Part shown: piece by piece, positions 1 to 7,991 of the stretch
Layout of the letters: each line of letters begins with the position of its first letter
How positions within the stretch are numbered: position 1 is the stretch's first letter
Assembly: GCF_013822795.1 (NCBI RefSeq)
Contig: NZ_PNLB01000001.1
Location: 124,001-188,000, forward strand
Reading direction: 5' to 3'
DNA from: Phenylobacterium sp.
GTDB lineage: Bacteria; Pseudomonadota; Alphaproteobacteria; Caulobacterales; Caulobacteraceae
Length of the DNA stretch: 64,000 nt
The notes under the pieces: model-generated
The model's input: the letters and a program-made list of their open reading frames with translations, nothing else
Databases searched by the model: none
What the model was told of the DNA's origin: nothing
Program-made: the position numbers and the translations under genes

Positions 1-1
1 C

Positions 2-1483
2 CTAGCCGCCAGAAGACGCCGGCGAGGCGCCCGTGCGCCAGTCGGCGCCGGTCGCGGCGAACAGGCGGACGGCGTCGGCGAGGCGCTGTCCTTCCGCGCG
101 GGCCAGGGACGAGCGCCCCTCATTGACCCGCCGCTGGGCGTCGAGCACGTCGAGAAAGGCCCCGCCGCCGCGTTCGTAGGCGACCTTGGCCAGGCGCAGG
201 TTTTCGTCCGCCTGAGACAGGCTGCGCTGGTGCGCGGCGCGCGATTCCTCGTCCGCGGATAGGGCCGAGAGGGCGTCGGCCACCTGGGCGAAGGCGGTCA
301 GCACCGTCTGCTGATAGCGGGCCGAGGCGGCGCCGGCCGCCTCGCGGGCCTGCTGACGGCGAGCCTTCAAGGCGCCGCCGTTGAAGAGCGGGGCGGTCAG
401 GCCGGCGCCGATGTCCCAGCCGGTGGCGCCGTAACCAAACAGGTTGGCGCCCTTCAGCGAGCCTTGGGCGATCGACGAGGTCAGCTGCAGTTTCGGATAG
501 AGGTCGGCCGTCGCCACGCCGATGTCGGCGGTGGCCGCATGCAGGTCGGCTTCGGCGGCCAGGATGTCGGGACGGCGGCGCACCAGCTCGGAGGGCAAGG
601 TGACGGGGATCGGCGCGGCGAGCGTCAGGTGCGTCAGCTGGAAGTCCGGCGCCGTCCAGTCGGCCGGCGCCTGTCCGACCAACACGGCCAGGGCGTGGCG
701 GGCGGCGGCGAGCTGGGCGCGTAGCGGCGGCAGCAGGGTGCGGTCCTGTTCGAGCTGGCTCTGGGCGGCGACGCGCGCAGTGCTGGTCGATCCGCCAAGT
801 TCGTTGGCCCTGCGGACCAGTTCGACATTGGCCTCGTCGGCGGCGAGCATCTGCTCGGTGGCCTCGATCTGGGCCTGGAGCGTGGCGATGGTCACCGCCT
901 GCAGCGCGACATTGGCGGTGAGGGTGAGGTAGGCCGCTTCGGCGCGGCGGGCCTGAGCCTCGGCGCGGGCGCCTGCGCCCTCGACGCGCCGCCGCTCGCC
1001 GCCGAACAGGTCGAGATCGTAGCCGACGCCGCCGCCGACCGAGTAGAGCGTGAAGGTCGGGTTCTCCAGCTGCACGTCGCCGAAGCCGGTGAAGCCGAAG
1101 GCCTGGAGGTTGGCGCGCTCGCGGTGGAGGCCGGCGTTGAGGTCGGCCTGGGGGCCAGCCTCGCCGCGGGCCTGAGCCAGGGCGGAGCGGGCTTGGCGCA
1201 GGGTGGCGTCGGCCTCGGCCAGGGTCGGGCTGCCGGCGATCGCTTGGCGGACCACGGCATCGAGTTCGGGCGAGCCGAGCGCGATCCACCAGGGGCCGCT
1301 GGCCGCGGTGGCCGGATCGAGCCGGGCGGCCTGCGGCGCGGAGTCGCCGGCCATGGCGTAGCCGTTCGCGCTCGGCGCGTCGGGCGACTTGAAGTCGGGG
1401 CCGACCGTCGCGCAGGCGGCCAGCAGAATGGAGAGGCTCGCGCCGAGCAGCGCGCGCCGACGAGCGTTAATCGACAGCGACAT
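2..1483 (-). CDS. Outer-membrane efflux lipoprotein (NodT/OprM family)
   Basis: This 493-residue protein is the outer-membrane channel of a tripartite drug efflux pump. The N-terminus carries a basic stretch, a hydrophobic segment and a lipobox (LAAC, Cys24) followed by the family-typical ATVGPDF, so it should be a lipid-anchored trimeric TolC-like channel. Two OEP repeats cover roughly residues 60-265 and 290-480, rich in Ala and heptad-like helices. Length fits the family (about 470-500). Its start lies 17 nt inside the end of the upstream MFS gene, so the two are probably translationally coupled, and it is the last gene of the adaptor-pump-channel operon. The export substrate cannot be inferred from sequence. 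Confidence 0.93.
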   Translation of the reverse strand: MSLSINARRRALLGASLSILLAACATVGPDFKSPDAPSANGYAMAGDSAPQAARLDPATAASGPWWIALGSPELDAVVRQAIAGSPTLAEADATLRQARSALAQARGEAGPQADLNAGLHRERANLQAFGFTGFGDVQLENPTFTLYSVGGGVGYDLDLFGGERRRVEGAGARAEAQARRAEAAYLTLTANVALQAVTIATLQAQIEATEQMLAADEANVELVRRANELGGSTSTARVAAQSQLEQDRTLLPPLRAQLAAARHALAVLVGQAPADWTAPDFQLTHLTLAAPIPVTLPSELVRRRPDILAAEADLHAATADIGVATADLYPKLQLTSSIAQGSLKGANLFGYGATGWDIGAGLTAPLFNGGALKARRQQAREAAGAASARYQQTVLTAFAQVADALSALSADEESRAAHQRSLSQADENLRLAKVAYERGGGAFLDVLDAQRRVNEGRSSLARAEGQRLADAVRLFAATGADWRTGASPASSGG

Positions 1484-2999
1484 GGTGGTCCGTCTCAGTC
1501 CTGGTCTTGGGGGAGCGCATCAGCAGGATCAGCGGCGCGCAGAGGATGGTGATGCCCAGCATCAGCCGGAAGTCATCGATGTAGGACAGCATCGCCGCCT
1601 GGCGGGTGATCATGCCGTTGAGGCCGGCGATGGCGCTTTGGGTATGGAAGACGAGCGGCGCATAGGCCTGGTAGAGCGGGTTGTCCGGACGCGCGTGCTC
1701 GACCAGGGTCGAGTGGTGGACCTCAATGCCGCTGACGAAGCGAGCCTGCATGATCGAGATGCCGGCGGCCGAGCCGATGTTGCGGATCAGGGTGAAGAGG
1801 CCGGCGCCCTCGGCCCGGTGCTCCGGGCGCACGGTGGCGAAGGCGATGGTCGACAGCGGCACGAAGATCAGGCCCGTGCCGACCCCTGAGAGGAAGCCCG
1901 ACACGATGATCAGATGGGTGTCCATGCCCAGGCTGAAGTGGGTCATCTGCCAGAGCGAGATCGCGCTGATCGACAGCCCGACCATCAGGATGACCTTGAT
2001 GTTCACCCGGCCGATCAACTGGCCAACCGCAAACATGGCGATGAACGAACCGATCCCGCGCGGCATGCTGACCAGGCCGGTGAACGCGACCGGGTAGCCG
2101 AGCAGGGTCTGCATCATCGGCGGCAGCAGGGCGAGCGTCGAGTAGAGCAGGATGCCGATGAAGAAGCCGAACACGCAGCAGGTGATGAAGTTGGCGTCGG
2201 CGAGCAGCGCCCGGGCCACAAAGGGCTTAGGCGCAGTGGCCATCTGGACGGCGAACATCCAGACCGCGATCACCGCCACGACCAGATAGGTCCAGATCTC
2301 GGCCGAGCCGAACCAGTCCTGGCCGGGGCCGCGGTCGAGCATCATCTGGAAGGCGCCGATCGCCAGGGCCAGGGTGGCGAAGCCGATGGCGTCGAAGGGC
2401 CGCTTCTCGGCGCTCTTCTTCTCGGAGAGGAACAGGAAGACCCCGGAGAAGGCGAGGATGCCGATGGGCAGGTTGATGAAAAACACCCAGCGCCAGTCGA
2501 GATTGTCGGTCAGCCAGCCGCCGAGCGCTGGGCCCAGGATCGGGCCGAGCACCGCGCCGGCGCCCCAGACGGCCATGGCCTGGCCGTGCTTCTCAGGCGG
2601 ATTGATGTCGAGCAGCACTGCTTGCGACAGCGGGATCAGCGCGGCGCCGAACAGGCCCTGAAGCAGGCGGAAGAGCACGATCTCCACCAAGTTGCCGGCG
2701 ATGCCGCAGAGCATCGAGGCGACTGTGAAGCCGGCGATCGAGACCAGGAACACGGTCTTGCGGCCGAGCCGATCGGACAGAAATCCGGTCAGCGGCGTCA
2801 TGATCGTGGCCGCGACGATGTAGGAGGTCAGGACCCAGGTGATCTGGTCGGCCGAGGCCGAGACGCTGCCCTGGATGTGCGGCAGGGCGACGTTGGCGAT
2901 CGTCGTGTCCAGCGAGTTCATCACCGTCGCCAGCATGACGGAGATGGTGATCGCCGCCACGTTGGCGCCATCGCCCTTGTTGGCGGCGGCGTTGGTCAT
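1467..2999 (-). CDS. DHA2-family MFS multidrug efflux permease (EmrB/QacA type)
   Basis: Inner-membrane proton-coupled drug exporter of 510 residues, the length expected of a 14-helix DHA2 transporter. Family signatures are visible: the first helix motif NSLDTTIANVALP (Asp31), the loop motif GFLSDRLGRKT near residue 72-82, and the motif C region GPILGPALGGWLTDN in helix 5, which marks it as an exporter. It starts within the ATGA overlap of the adaptor gene and overlaps the downstream channel gene by 17 nt, so all three components of an EmrAB-TolC-like pump are made from one transcript. Family assignment is secure. The drug specificity is not. Confidence 0.95.
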   Translation of the reverse strand: MTNAAANKGDGANVAAITISVMLATVMNSLDTTIANVALPHIQGSVSASADQITWVLTSYIVAATIMTPLTGFLSDRLGRKTVFLVSIAGFTVASMLCGIAGNLVEIVLFRLLQGLFGAALIPLSQAVLLDINPPEKHGQAMAVWGAGAVLGPILGPALGGWLTDNLDWRWVFFINLPIGILAFSGVFLFLSEKKSAEKRPFDAIGFATLALAIGAFQMMLDRGPGQDWFGSAEIWTYLVVAVIAVWMFAVQMATAPKPFVARALLADANFITCCVFGFFIGILLYSTLALLPPMMQTLLGYPVAFTGLVSMPRGIGSFIAMFAVGQLIGRVNIKVILMVGLSISAISLWQMTHFSLGMDTHLIIVSGFLSGVGTGLIFVPLSTIAFATVRPEHRAEGAGLFTLIRNIGSAAGISIMQARFVSGIEVHHSTLVEHARPDNPLYQAYAPLVFHTQSAIAGLNGMITRQAAMLSYIDDFRLMLGITILCAPLILLMRSPKTRTETDHHVAVD

Positions 3000-4075
3000 T
3001 TCCCGAGCGCCGAGCGGACGTCGACCTTGGCGGTGGCGCTGAGGCCGCCGCTGAGATTGGGGGCGGCTTCGTCGAGCGCCAGGCGCACGGGCAGGCGCTG
3101 GACGACCTTGACCCAGTTGCCGGTGGCGTTTTCGGCCGGGAGCAGCGCGAAGCTGGAGCCGGTGCCGGGGCTGAAGCTGACCACGTGGGCCTTCAGCTCG
3201 TGATCATAGGCGTCGACCTTGACGCTCGCCGGCTGGCCGACCCGCATGTGGGCGAGCTGGTCTTCCTTGAAGTTGGCCTCGATCCACGGCGTGCCGGAGA
3301 TCAGCCAGAACAGGGTCTGGGCGGTGGCGACGCGGTTCCCGGCCTGGAGCTGTTCGACCTTGGCGACCACGCCGTCGGCCGGGGCCACGACGGTGGTGTA
3401 GGAGAGGTTCAGGCGCGCGCGTTCCAGCTCGGCCTTGGCCTGCAACACCTTGGGGTGTTCGTCCGGCGAGGCGCCGGCGCGGCCGCCGATGTCGGCCAGA
3501 GCCGAGGCCATCTGCTGGCGCACGACCGCGACCTGGCGGCGGGCCTGCTCGGCCTCGTGCGCGGCCTGGTCGGCCTGGGCCTGGGTCGACACGCCAGCGG
3601 CGGCCAGACCCTTTTGGCGGACGGCCTCGCGCTCGGTGTAGCTGACCCGCTCCTGGGCGGCGGCGAGGTCGGCGCCGCGCTGGGCGTAGGTCCCTTGCGT
3701 GCTCTCGACATCGAAGCGGGCGGCGGCGAGGGCGGCCTCGGCTTGGGCGACGGCGACTTGATAGTCGGCCGGGTCGAGCTTGAAGAGCACCTCGCCCTTG
3801 CGGACTTTCTGGTTCTCCTTGACGTCGACCTCGATTACGCGCCCGTCGATGCTGGGGCTGATCGCCGTGCGGGCGGTCTGGACATAGGCGTTGTCGGTGG
3901 TCTCGAACCGTCCGCCCGTCAGCACGAAATAGCCGACCGCGGCCAGCACCACGACCGGGCCGCCGATCATCAGCGGCAGTCGCAGTTTTTGGCCAAGGGT
4001 GCGTTCCGGCGGCCGATGGCTCGCCGCTTCCTGTTCAGCCTCGGCGATCGCCTGATAGCCTTCCGCGTCGCTCAC
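2996..4075 (-). CDS. HlyD/EmrA-family periplasmic adaptor subunit
   Basis: Membrane-fusion protein linking the MFS pump to the outer-membrane channel. It has a single N-terminal membrane helix (VVVLAAVGYFVL), then the barrel-sandwich motif TTDNAYVQ...ISPSIDGRV, a coiled-coil hairpin region, and the C-terminal barrel and lipoyl halves. An open frame runs up to an ATG at 4195, but I prefer a GTG start at 4075 (MSDAEGYQAI...). A GGAG sits six bases upstream of that GTG, whereas the ATG at 4195 has no ribosome binding site and lies only 29 bp from the LysR start. The GTG start gives 359 residues, typical for EmrA. It is the first gene of the operon, and its stop overlaps the pump start (ATGA). 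Confidence 0.88.
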   Translation of the reverse strand: MSDAEGYQAIAEAEQEAASHRPPERTLGQKLRLPLMIGGPVVVLAAVGYFVLTGGRFETTDNAYVQTARTAISPSIDGRVIEVDVKENQKVRKGEVLFKLDPADYQVAVAQAEAALAAARFDVESTQGTYAQRGADLAAAQERVSYTEREAVRQKGLAAAGVSTQAQADQAAHEAEQARRQVAVVRQQMASALADIGGRAGASPDEHPKVLQAKAELERARLNLSYTTVVAPADGVVAKVEQLQAGNRVATAQTLFWLISGTPWIEANFKEDQLAHMRVGQPASVKVDAYDHELKAHVVSFSPGTGSSFALLPAENATGNWVKVVQRLPVRLALDEAAPNLSGGLSATAKVDVRSALGK

Positions 4076-4197
4076 GCGCTGCTCCAACGTCTGTGCGCGG
4101 CCGGTGGTCGCCGTCCGCGCAGGGTTCTGACTTGTGATGAGGGGAGGGCGGGGAGGCCCAACCTGGAGCGCGGCAGATATGCCTCCACATGCCATGA

Positions 4198-4215
4198 GCC
4201 AAATGATAGTTTGGC
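4198..4215. promoter_or_regulatory. Palindrome between LysR regulator and efflux operon
   Basis: GCCAAATGATAGTTTGGC is an inverted repeat with perfect 6-bp arms and a 6-bp spacer. It lies 10 bp before the LysR-type gene and upstream of the divergent adaptor-pump-channel operon. LysR regulators usually bind such dyads (T-N11-A type) next to their own promoter, so autoregulation plus control of the efflux operon is the natural reading. This is inferred from position and symmetry only. Confidence 0.45.
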
Positions 4216-4224
4216 ACTACAGAT

Positions 4225-5172
4225 ATGAATGATGCGCATTTCAATACGCTCGACCTGAACCTGCTGCGGGTGTTCCAGGCGCTGCTCGAGGAGCAGAGCG
4301 CCACTCGCGCGGGCGAGCGGTTGGGCCTGACCCAGTCAGCGGTCAGCCATGCACTGGGACGACTGCGCGCCTCGCTGGGCGACGAGCTGTTCGAGCGCGG
4401 CGCGGCGGGCCTGCAGGCCACGCCGCGCGCGCTGGAAATGGCGCCGGCGATCAGCGCAGCCTTGAAAATGCTCGAAGATGCGGTGTCGCCGACCCGGTTC
4501 GACCCGGCGACGACCGAGCGGCTGTTCCATGTCGCGGCCAGCCCCTACGCCAGCTCGGTGGTCATGCCGGCGGTGGTTCGGCGGCTGCTGGCCGAGGCGC
4601 CCGGCGCCAAGCTGCACCTGGTGTCGCCGACCTCGAACGTGGTCGACGATCTCGACCGCGGGCGGCTGGACGTGGTGATCGGCGCCTTCGACCATGTCGA
4701 CGACCGGTTTGAGCATGTCCCGCTGTTCGACGAGACCGGGGTGTGGGTGATCCGCGCCGGGCATCCCGCGCTGTCGTCCGGGATCTCCGACGAGGTGCTG
4801 GCCAAGCTGCCGCGACTGTTGATTTCCGGGGCCGAGCCGCGCGAGCCGGCGCGCGGCCGCGGACTTGGCCTGCAGCGGTTGTCCAACTGGCATGACTCCT
4901 ATGCGCTGGGCGGGGTGGCGCTGCGCGAGGTCGACAGCCCGATCAGCGTGCCCGACGCCTATTCCGCCCTGGTCATGGTGGGGGAGACGGACGTCGCGGC
5001 GCTGATGCCGCGGCGGCTCGCGATGCTGGCCGAGCAGGCGGGCCGGGTGGTGGTGATCGAGTCCGACGGCGCTTCGCCGCCGTTCACCCTGGGGGCGGTC
5101 GTGCGGCGCGGCGAGCGCGGGGCGGTCGCCTGGCTGCTGGCCCTGATCAGCGAGGTCGGGCGGAAGATCTAG
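4225..5172 (+). CDS. LysR-family transcriptional regulator
   Basis: A 315-residue LysR-type activator or repressor. The N-terminal winged helix-turn-helix is clear (LDLNLLRVFQALLEEQSATRAGERLGLTQ... with SAVSHALGRLR, residues about 9-66), followed by a periplasmic-binding-like effector domain to the C-terminus. It is divergently transcribed from the tripartite efflux operon with about 150 bp between the likely starts and a perfect dyad in that interval. By the usual rule for LysR proteins it probably controls the pump in response to a pump substrate. The effector is unknown. ATG at 4225 is the only start that keeps the whole DNA-binding domain. Confidence 0.93.
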   Translation: MNDAHFNTLDLNLLRVFQALLEEQSATRAGERLGLTQSAVSHALGRLRASLGDELFERGAAGLQATPRALEMAPAISAALKMLEDAVSPTRFDPATTERLFHVAASPYASSVVMPAVVRRLLAEAPGAKLHLVSPTSNVVDDLDRGRLDVVIGAFDHVDDRFEHVPLFDETGVWVIRAGHPALSSGISDEVLAKLPRLLISGAEPREPARGRGLGLQRLSNWHDSYALGGVALREVDSPISVPDAYSALVMVGETDVAALMPRRLAMLAEQAGRVVVIESDGASPPFTLGAVVRRGERGAVAWLLALISEVGRKI

Positions 5173-5229
5173 GCGCCGCGACGATTAGATCGCGCGGTCC
5201 GGTGCTGAGACCTTGATCTGCTGCGTCTT

Positions 5230-6504
5230 ATGGACGAGCAGGTACGCCGGCTGCGGCGGGGCTCAGAGTCGAGCAGGCCGCTGGGGAGTGTCGTCATTTT
5301 CAAGTTTTCAGCAGCCGTGGCCTGCGCCGCTGGGCTTGCGGCCTGCGCCGCGCCCGCCGCGGCCTCGGACGTGGATTTCCATTGGGACGGCCGCCAGTTC
5401 GTCACCGCCGACGGCGGCTTCAGCCTGCGGCCGAAAGGCCGGCTGCTGGCCGACGCCTCGACCACGGGCGGTTCGGCCTTCAGCGAGCGTAACCTCGTCG
5501 GCGACGAGATCCGCGCCCTCCGCTTCGGCGTCGAGGGCATGGTCGGCGATCATCTGTTCTACACGGCTGAGGGCGACTTCGCCGGCGGCAAGGCGATCCT
5601 GCGCGGGACGTATCTGGCCTGGCGCGATCGCTGGGCCGGCAAGGACGTCGAGCTGGTGCTTGGCAATCGTCTGAGCGAGCGCGGACTGGACGGGTCGAGC
5701 AGCTCGGACGGCACGCCGTTCCTGGAGCGTAACGCCGTGGCCCAGGCGGTGATCCCGCTGAAGGGCTACTACGGGTGGGGCGGCATCGCCAAAGTCTACG
5801 GACCCGACTGGCACGTCACGACCCAGGTGGCGGGGGACGATCCCGGCAATCTGGGCGTGGCCAAGGACGTGACCACCTATCTGGCCCGCGCGCACTGGAA
5901 CCCGGTGAAGTCGGCGGCGGGCGTCATGCACCTGGGAGCGTGGGGTTTTTACGAGGACTTCCCTCCCGAGCTCGACAGCCACTCGCGCAACACCGCCTGG
6001 GCCGGGCATCTCAACAAGGAGGTCCAGGTGCCGCTCGGCGCTCTGACCGATCCGGTCTACGGGGCCGGCTACGGGGTCGAACTGGGCGGCGCGCGCGGGC
6101 CGGTCTGGGGGTTCTTCGAGGCGGGCCGTCGGGTGATCGACACCCGCACCGACCATGTCACGGCCGACGCGACGGCCTGGACCGCCGGCTGGATGATCAC
6201 CGGCGAGAACTCGGCCTACTCGAGCCGGGGCGGAACCTTCGTCAAGATCGGGCCGCGCTCGCCGGTGTCGGAGGGCGGGCCGGGGGCCTGGGAGGTGGCG
6301 GTGCGCTACCAGACCCTGGACAACACTGACGCGCCACTGGGCGGCAAGGGCCAGGAGGCTGAACTCGGCGTCAACTGGCGGCTGGAGGACTGGCTGCGGC
6401 TGATGGTCAATCTCAGTCACTGGGAGGTCACGCACCGGGCGGGCAAGTATGCCGGCGTCGACGACGGCGACAGCCTGGCCGGGCGGCTGCAGATTTCGTT
6501 CTAA
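5230..6504 (+). CDS. Phosphate-selective-type porin (OprO/OprP family)
   Basis: Outer-membrane beta-barrel porin of the Porin_O_P type: an export signal (KFSAAVACAAGLAACAAPAAA), then alternating hydrophobic/aromatic strands such as LRFGVEGMVGDHLFYTAEGDF, and a C-terminal strand ending in Phe (LQISF). The family commonly passes phosphate, polyphosphate or other anions, but substrate is not readable here and no pho box is evident. The start is uncertain. The ATG at 5230 adds about 20 charged residues before the signal peptide and lacks a ribosome binding site, while a GGGGAG sequence sits seven bases before an in-frame ATT at 5296. It converges on the P450 gene, separated by a strong terminator. 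Confidence 0.85.
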   Translation: MDEQVRRLRRGSESSRPLGSVVIFKFSAAVACAAGLAACAAPAAASDVDFHWDGRQFVTADGGFSLRPKGRLLADASTTGGSAFSERNLVGDEIRALRFGVEGMVGDHLFYTAEGDFAGGKAILRGTYLAWRDRWAGKDVELVLGNRLSERGLDGSSSSDGTPFLERNAVAQAVIPLKGYYGWGGIAKVYGPDWHVTTQVAGDDPGNLGVAKDVTTYLARAHWNPVKSAAGVMHLGAWGFYEDFPPELDSHSRNTAWAGHLNKEVQVPLGALTDPVYGAGYGVELGGARGPVWGFFEAGRRVIDTRTDHVTADATAWTAGWMITGENSAYSSRGGTFVKIGPRSPVSEGGPGAWEVAVRYQTLDNTDAPLGGKGQEAELGVNWRLEDWLRLMVNLSHWEVTHRAGKYAGVDDGDSLAGRLQISF

Positions 6505-6512
6505 GAAAAAGT

Positions 6513-6538
6513 TCAGGGGGCCGGGACCGGCCCCCTGA
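6513..6538. terminator. Bidirectional terminator hairpin (porin / P450)
   Basis: A perfect 12-bp inverted repeat (TCAGGGGGCCGG, GA, CCGGCCCCCTGA) lies midway between two convergent stop codons. An A-run precedes it on the plus strand, which is a T-run following the hairpin for minus-strand transcription. It should stop transcription best for the P450 gene and serve both. Confidence 0.8.
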
Positions 6539-6545
6539 GCGACGA

Positions 6546-7823
6546 TCAGTAGCGCGAGGGGATGACCACCTTCAGGGTCTCGTAGCCCTTCACGAAGGAC
6601 GACAGGACGCGCTTGGGCTCCTCGACGACCTCGATCGCGGGGAAGCGCTGGAGGATCTCTTCCCAGAGGATCTTGAGCTGCAGTTCGGCCAGGCGGTTGC
6701 CCACGCAGCGGTGGATGCCGAAGCCGAACGACATGTGGTTGCGGGGGCGTTCGCGGTCGATGATGTAGTCGTTCGGACGCTCGATGACTTCGTCGTCGCG
6801 GTTGCCCGAGACGTACCACATGATGACCTTCTCGCCCTTCTTCATCTGCTTGCCCTGGAACTCGAAGTCCTGGGTCAGGGTGCGGCGCATGTGGGCCAGA
6901 GGCGTCTGCCAGCGGATGGTTTCCGACACCATCGACGGGATCAGCGCCGGGTTGTCGTAGAGCTTCTTCTTCTGGTCGGGGTTCTGGTGCAGGGCCAGGA
7001 CCGAGCCGGTCATGGTGTTGCGGGTGGTGTCGTTGCCGCCGACGATCAGCAGGATCAGGTTCCCGAGGTATTCCATGCGGTCCATGTTCCGCGTGGCCTC
7101 GCCATGAGCGAGCATCGAGATCAGGTCGCCCTTCGGCGGTTCGTTGACCCGCTCGTTCCAGAGGCGCGTGAAGTAGTCCACGCACTCGAACAGCTCCATC
7201 TTGCGTTCCTGGTCAGCGACCTCGGGATCGTTGGAGCTGAAGAGGCCCGACTCCGGACCGGCGGTGGCGACGTCCGACCAACGGGTGAGCTTGCGGCGCT
7301 CTTCCCAGGGGAAGTCGAACAGAGTGGCCAGCATCTGGGTGGTCAGTTCGATCGAGACCTTGTCGACCCAGTCGAATTCCTCGCCGATCGGCAGACTGTC
7401 CAGCGTGCGCTGGATGCGCTCGCGGATCAGCGGCTCAAGCTCGTGAAGGCTGGTCGGCGAGACGATCGGGCTGACGGTCTTGCGCTGGATGTCATGCTTG
7501 GGCGGATCCATCGCAATGAACATCGGCAGCTGGAAGTCGTCTTCCGGGTCGAAGATCGTGATCGCCGGCTCGGACGAGAACACCTCGTGATTGGTGTCGA
7601 CGGCCATGATGTCGTTGTACTTGGTCACCGACCAGTAGGCGCCGTGCTCGTGCAGCTCGGCCTTGTGGTAGTGGACCGGGTCCTCCTTCCGGAGGCGCTC
7701 GAAATAGGGCCACATGGTGTCGGAGCGGAACAGCTCCGGATCGGCCACATTGATTTCGTCCAGCGGCAAGGCGTAGGCCTTGGCGCGAGCTTCAGACTTA
7801 AGGTCGACGGCGCCGTCGCTCAT
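6546..7823 (-). CDS. Cytochrome P450, CYP153-like alkane/fatty-acid hydroxylase
   Basis: A soluble class I P450 of 425 residues. Seen: the haem-binding loop FGFGIHRCVG with the axial Cys at about residue 373, the I-helix oxygen-activation motif GGNDTT, and the K-helix ETIRW. The stretches NPALIPSMVSETIRWQTPLAHMRRT and SFVKGYETL closely resemble bacterial CYP153 terminal alkane and fatty-acid omega-hydroxylases (recognised from memory). The ATG at 7823 is preceded by GGAGGAAA at ideal spacing, so a 49-residue upstream extension is rejected. No ferredoxin or ferredoxin reductase is encoded nearby, so redox partners must come from elsewhere. It diverges from an old-yellow-enzyme gene with a palindrome between them. 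Confidence 0.9.
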   Translation of the reverse strand: MSDGAVDLKSEARAKAYALPLDEINVADPELFRSDTMWPYFERLRKEDPVHYHKAELHEHGAYWSVTKYNDIMAVDTNHEVFSSEPAITIFDPEDDFQLPMFIAMDPPKHDIQRKTVSPIVSPTSLHELEPLIRERIQRTLDSLPIGEEFDWVDKVSIELTTQMLATLFDFPWEERRKLTRWSDVATAGPESGLFSSNDPEVADQERKMELFECVDYFTRLWNERVNEPPKGDLISMLAHGEATRNMDRMEYLGNLILLIVGGNDTTRNTMTGSVLALHQNPDQKKKLYDNPALIPSMVSETIRWQTPLAHMRRTLTQDFEFQGKQMKKGEKVIMWYVSGNRDDEVIERPNDYIIDRERPRNHMSFGFGIHRCVGNRLAELQLKILWEEILQRFPAIEVVEEPKRVLSSFVKGYETLKVVIPSRY

Positions 7824-7933
7824 CACATTTCCTCCGAGGTCCGGCCTTGGGTGACCGCTGTTCACCTGACAATGGCGCCGGAATGGCTTCAGGGGAAGTT
7901 GCTGGCGTGCAACAGAAAATCTGAACTGACAAA

Positions 7934-7945
7934 ACGACCGGTCGT
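7934..7945. promoter_or_regulatory. Perfect palindrome ACGACCGGTCGT between P450 and OYE genes
   Basis: A 12-bp perfect palindrome sits in the 168-bp interval between the divergent P450 and OYE starts. Symmetric GACCGGTC cores of this kind are common among TetR-family operators (general knowledge). A single bound repressor here could control both genes together. No TetR gene is present in the neighbourhood, so the cognate regulator is unidentified. Confidence 0.5.
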
Positions 7946-7991
7946 GCGTAAATCCGAAATCTGCGAACACCTGTTTGAAACCGGAGCGACC

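Noticed and set aside
6711..7991. Open frame continuous with the OYE gene running antisense through the P450
   Set aside because: Homology begins only at the ATG at 7992; the upstream part is the complement of a clearly coding P450.
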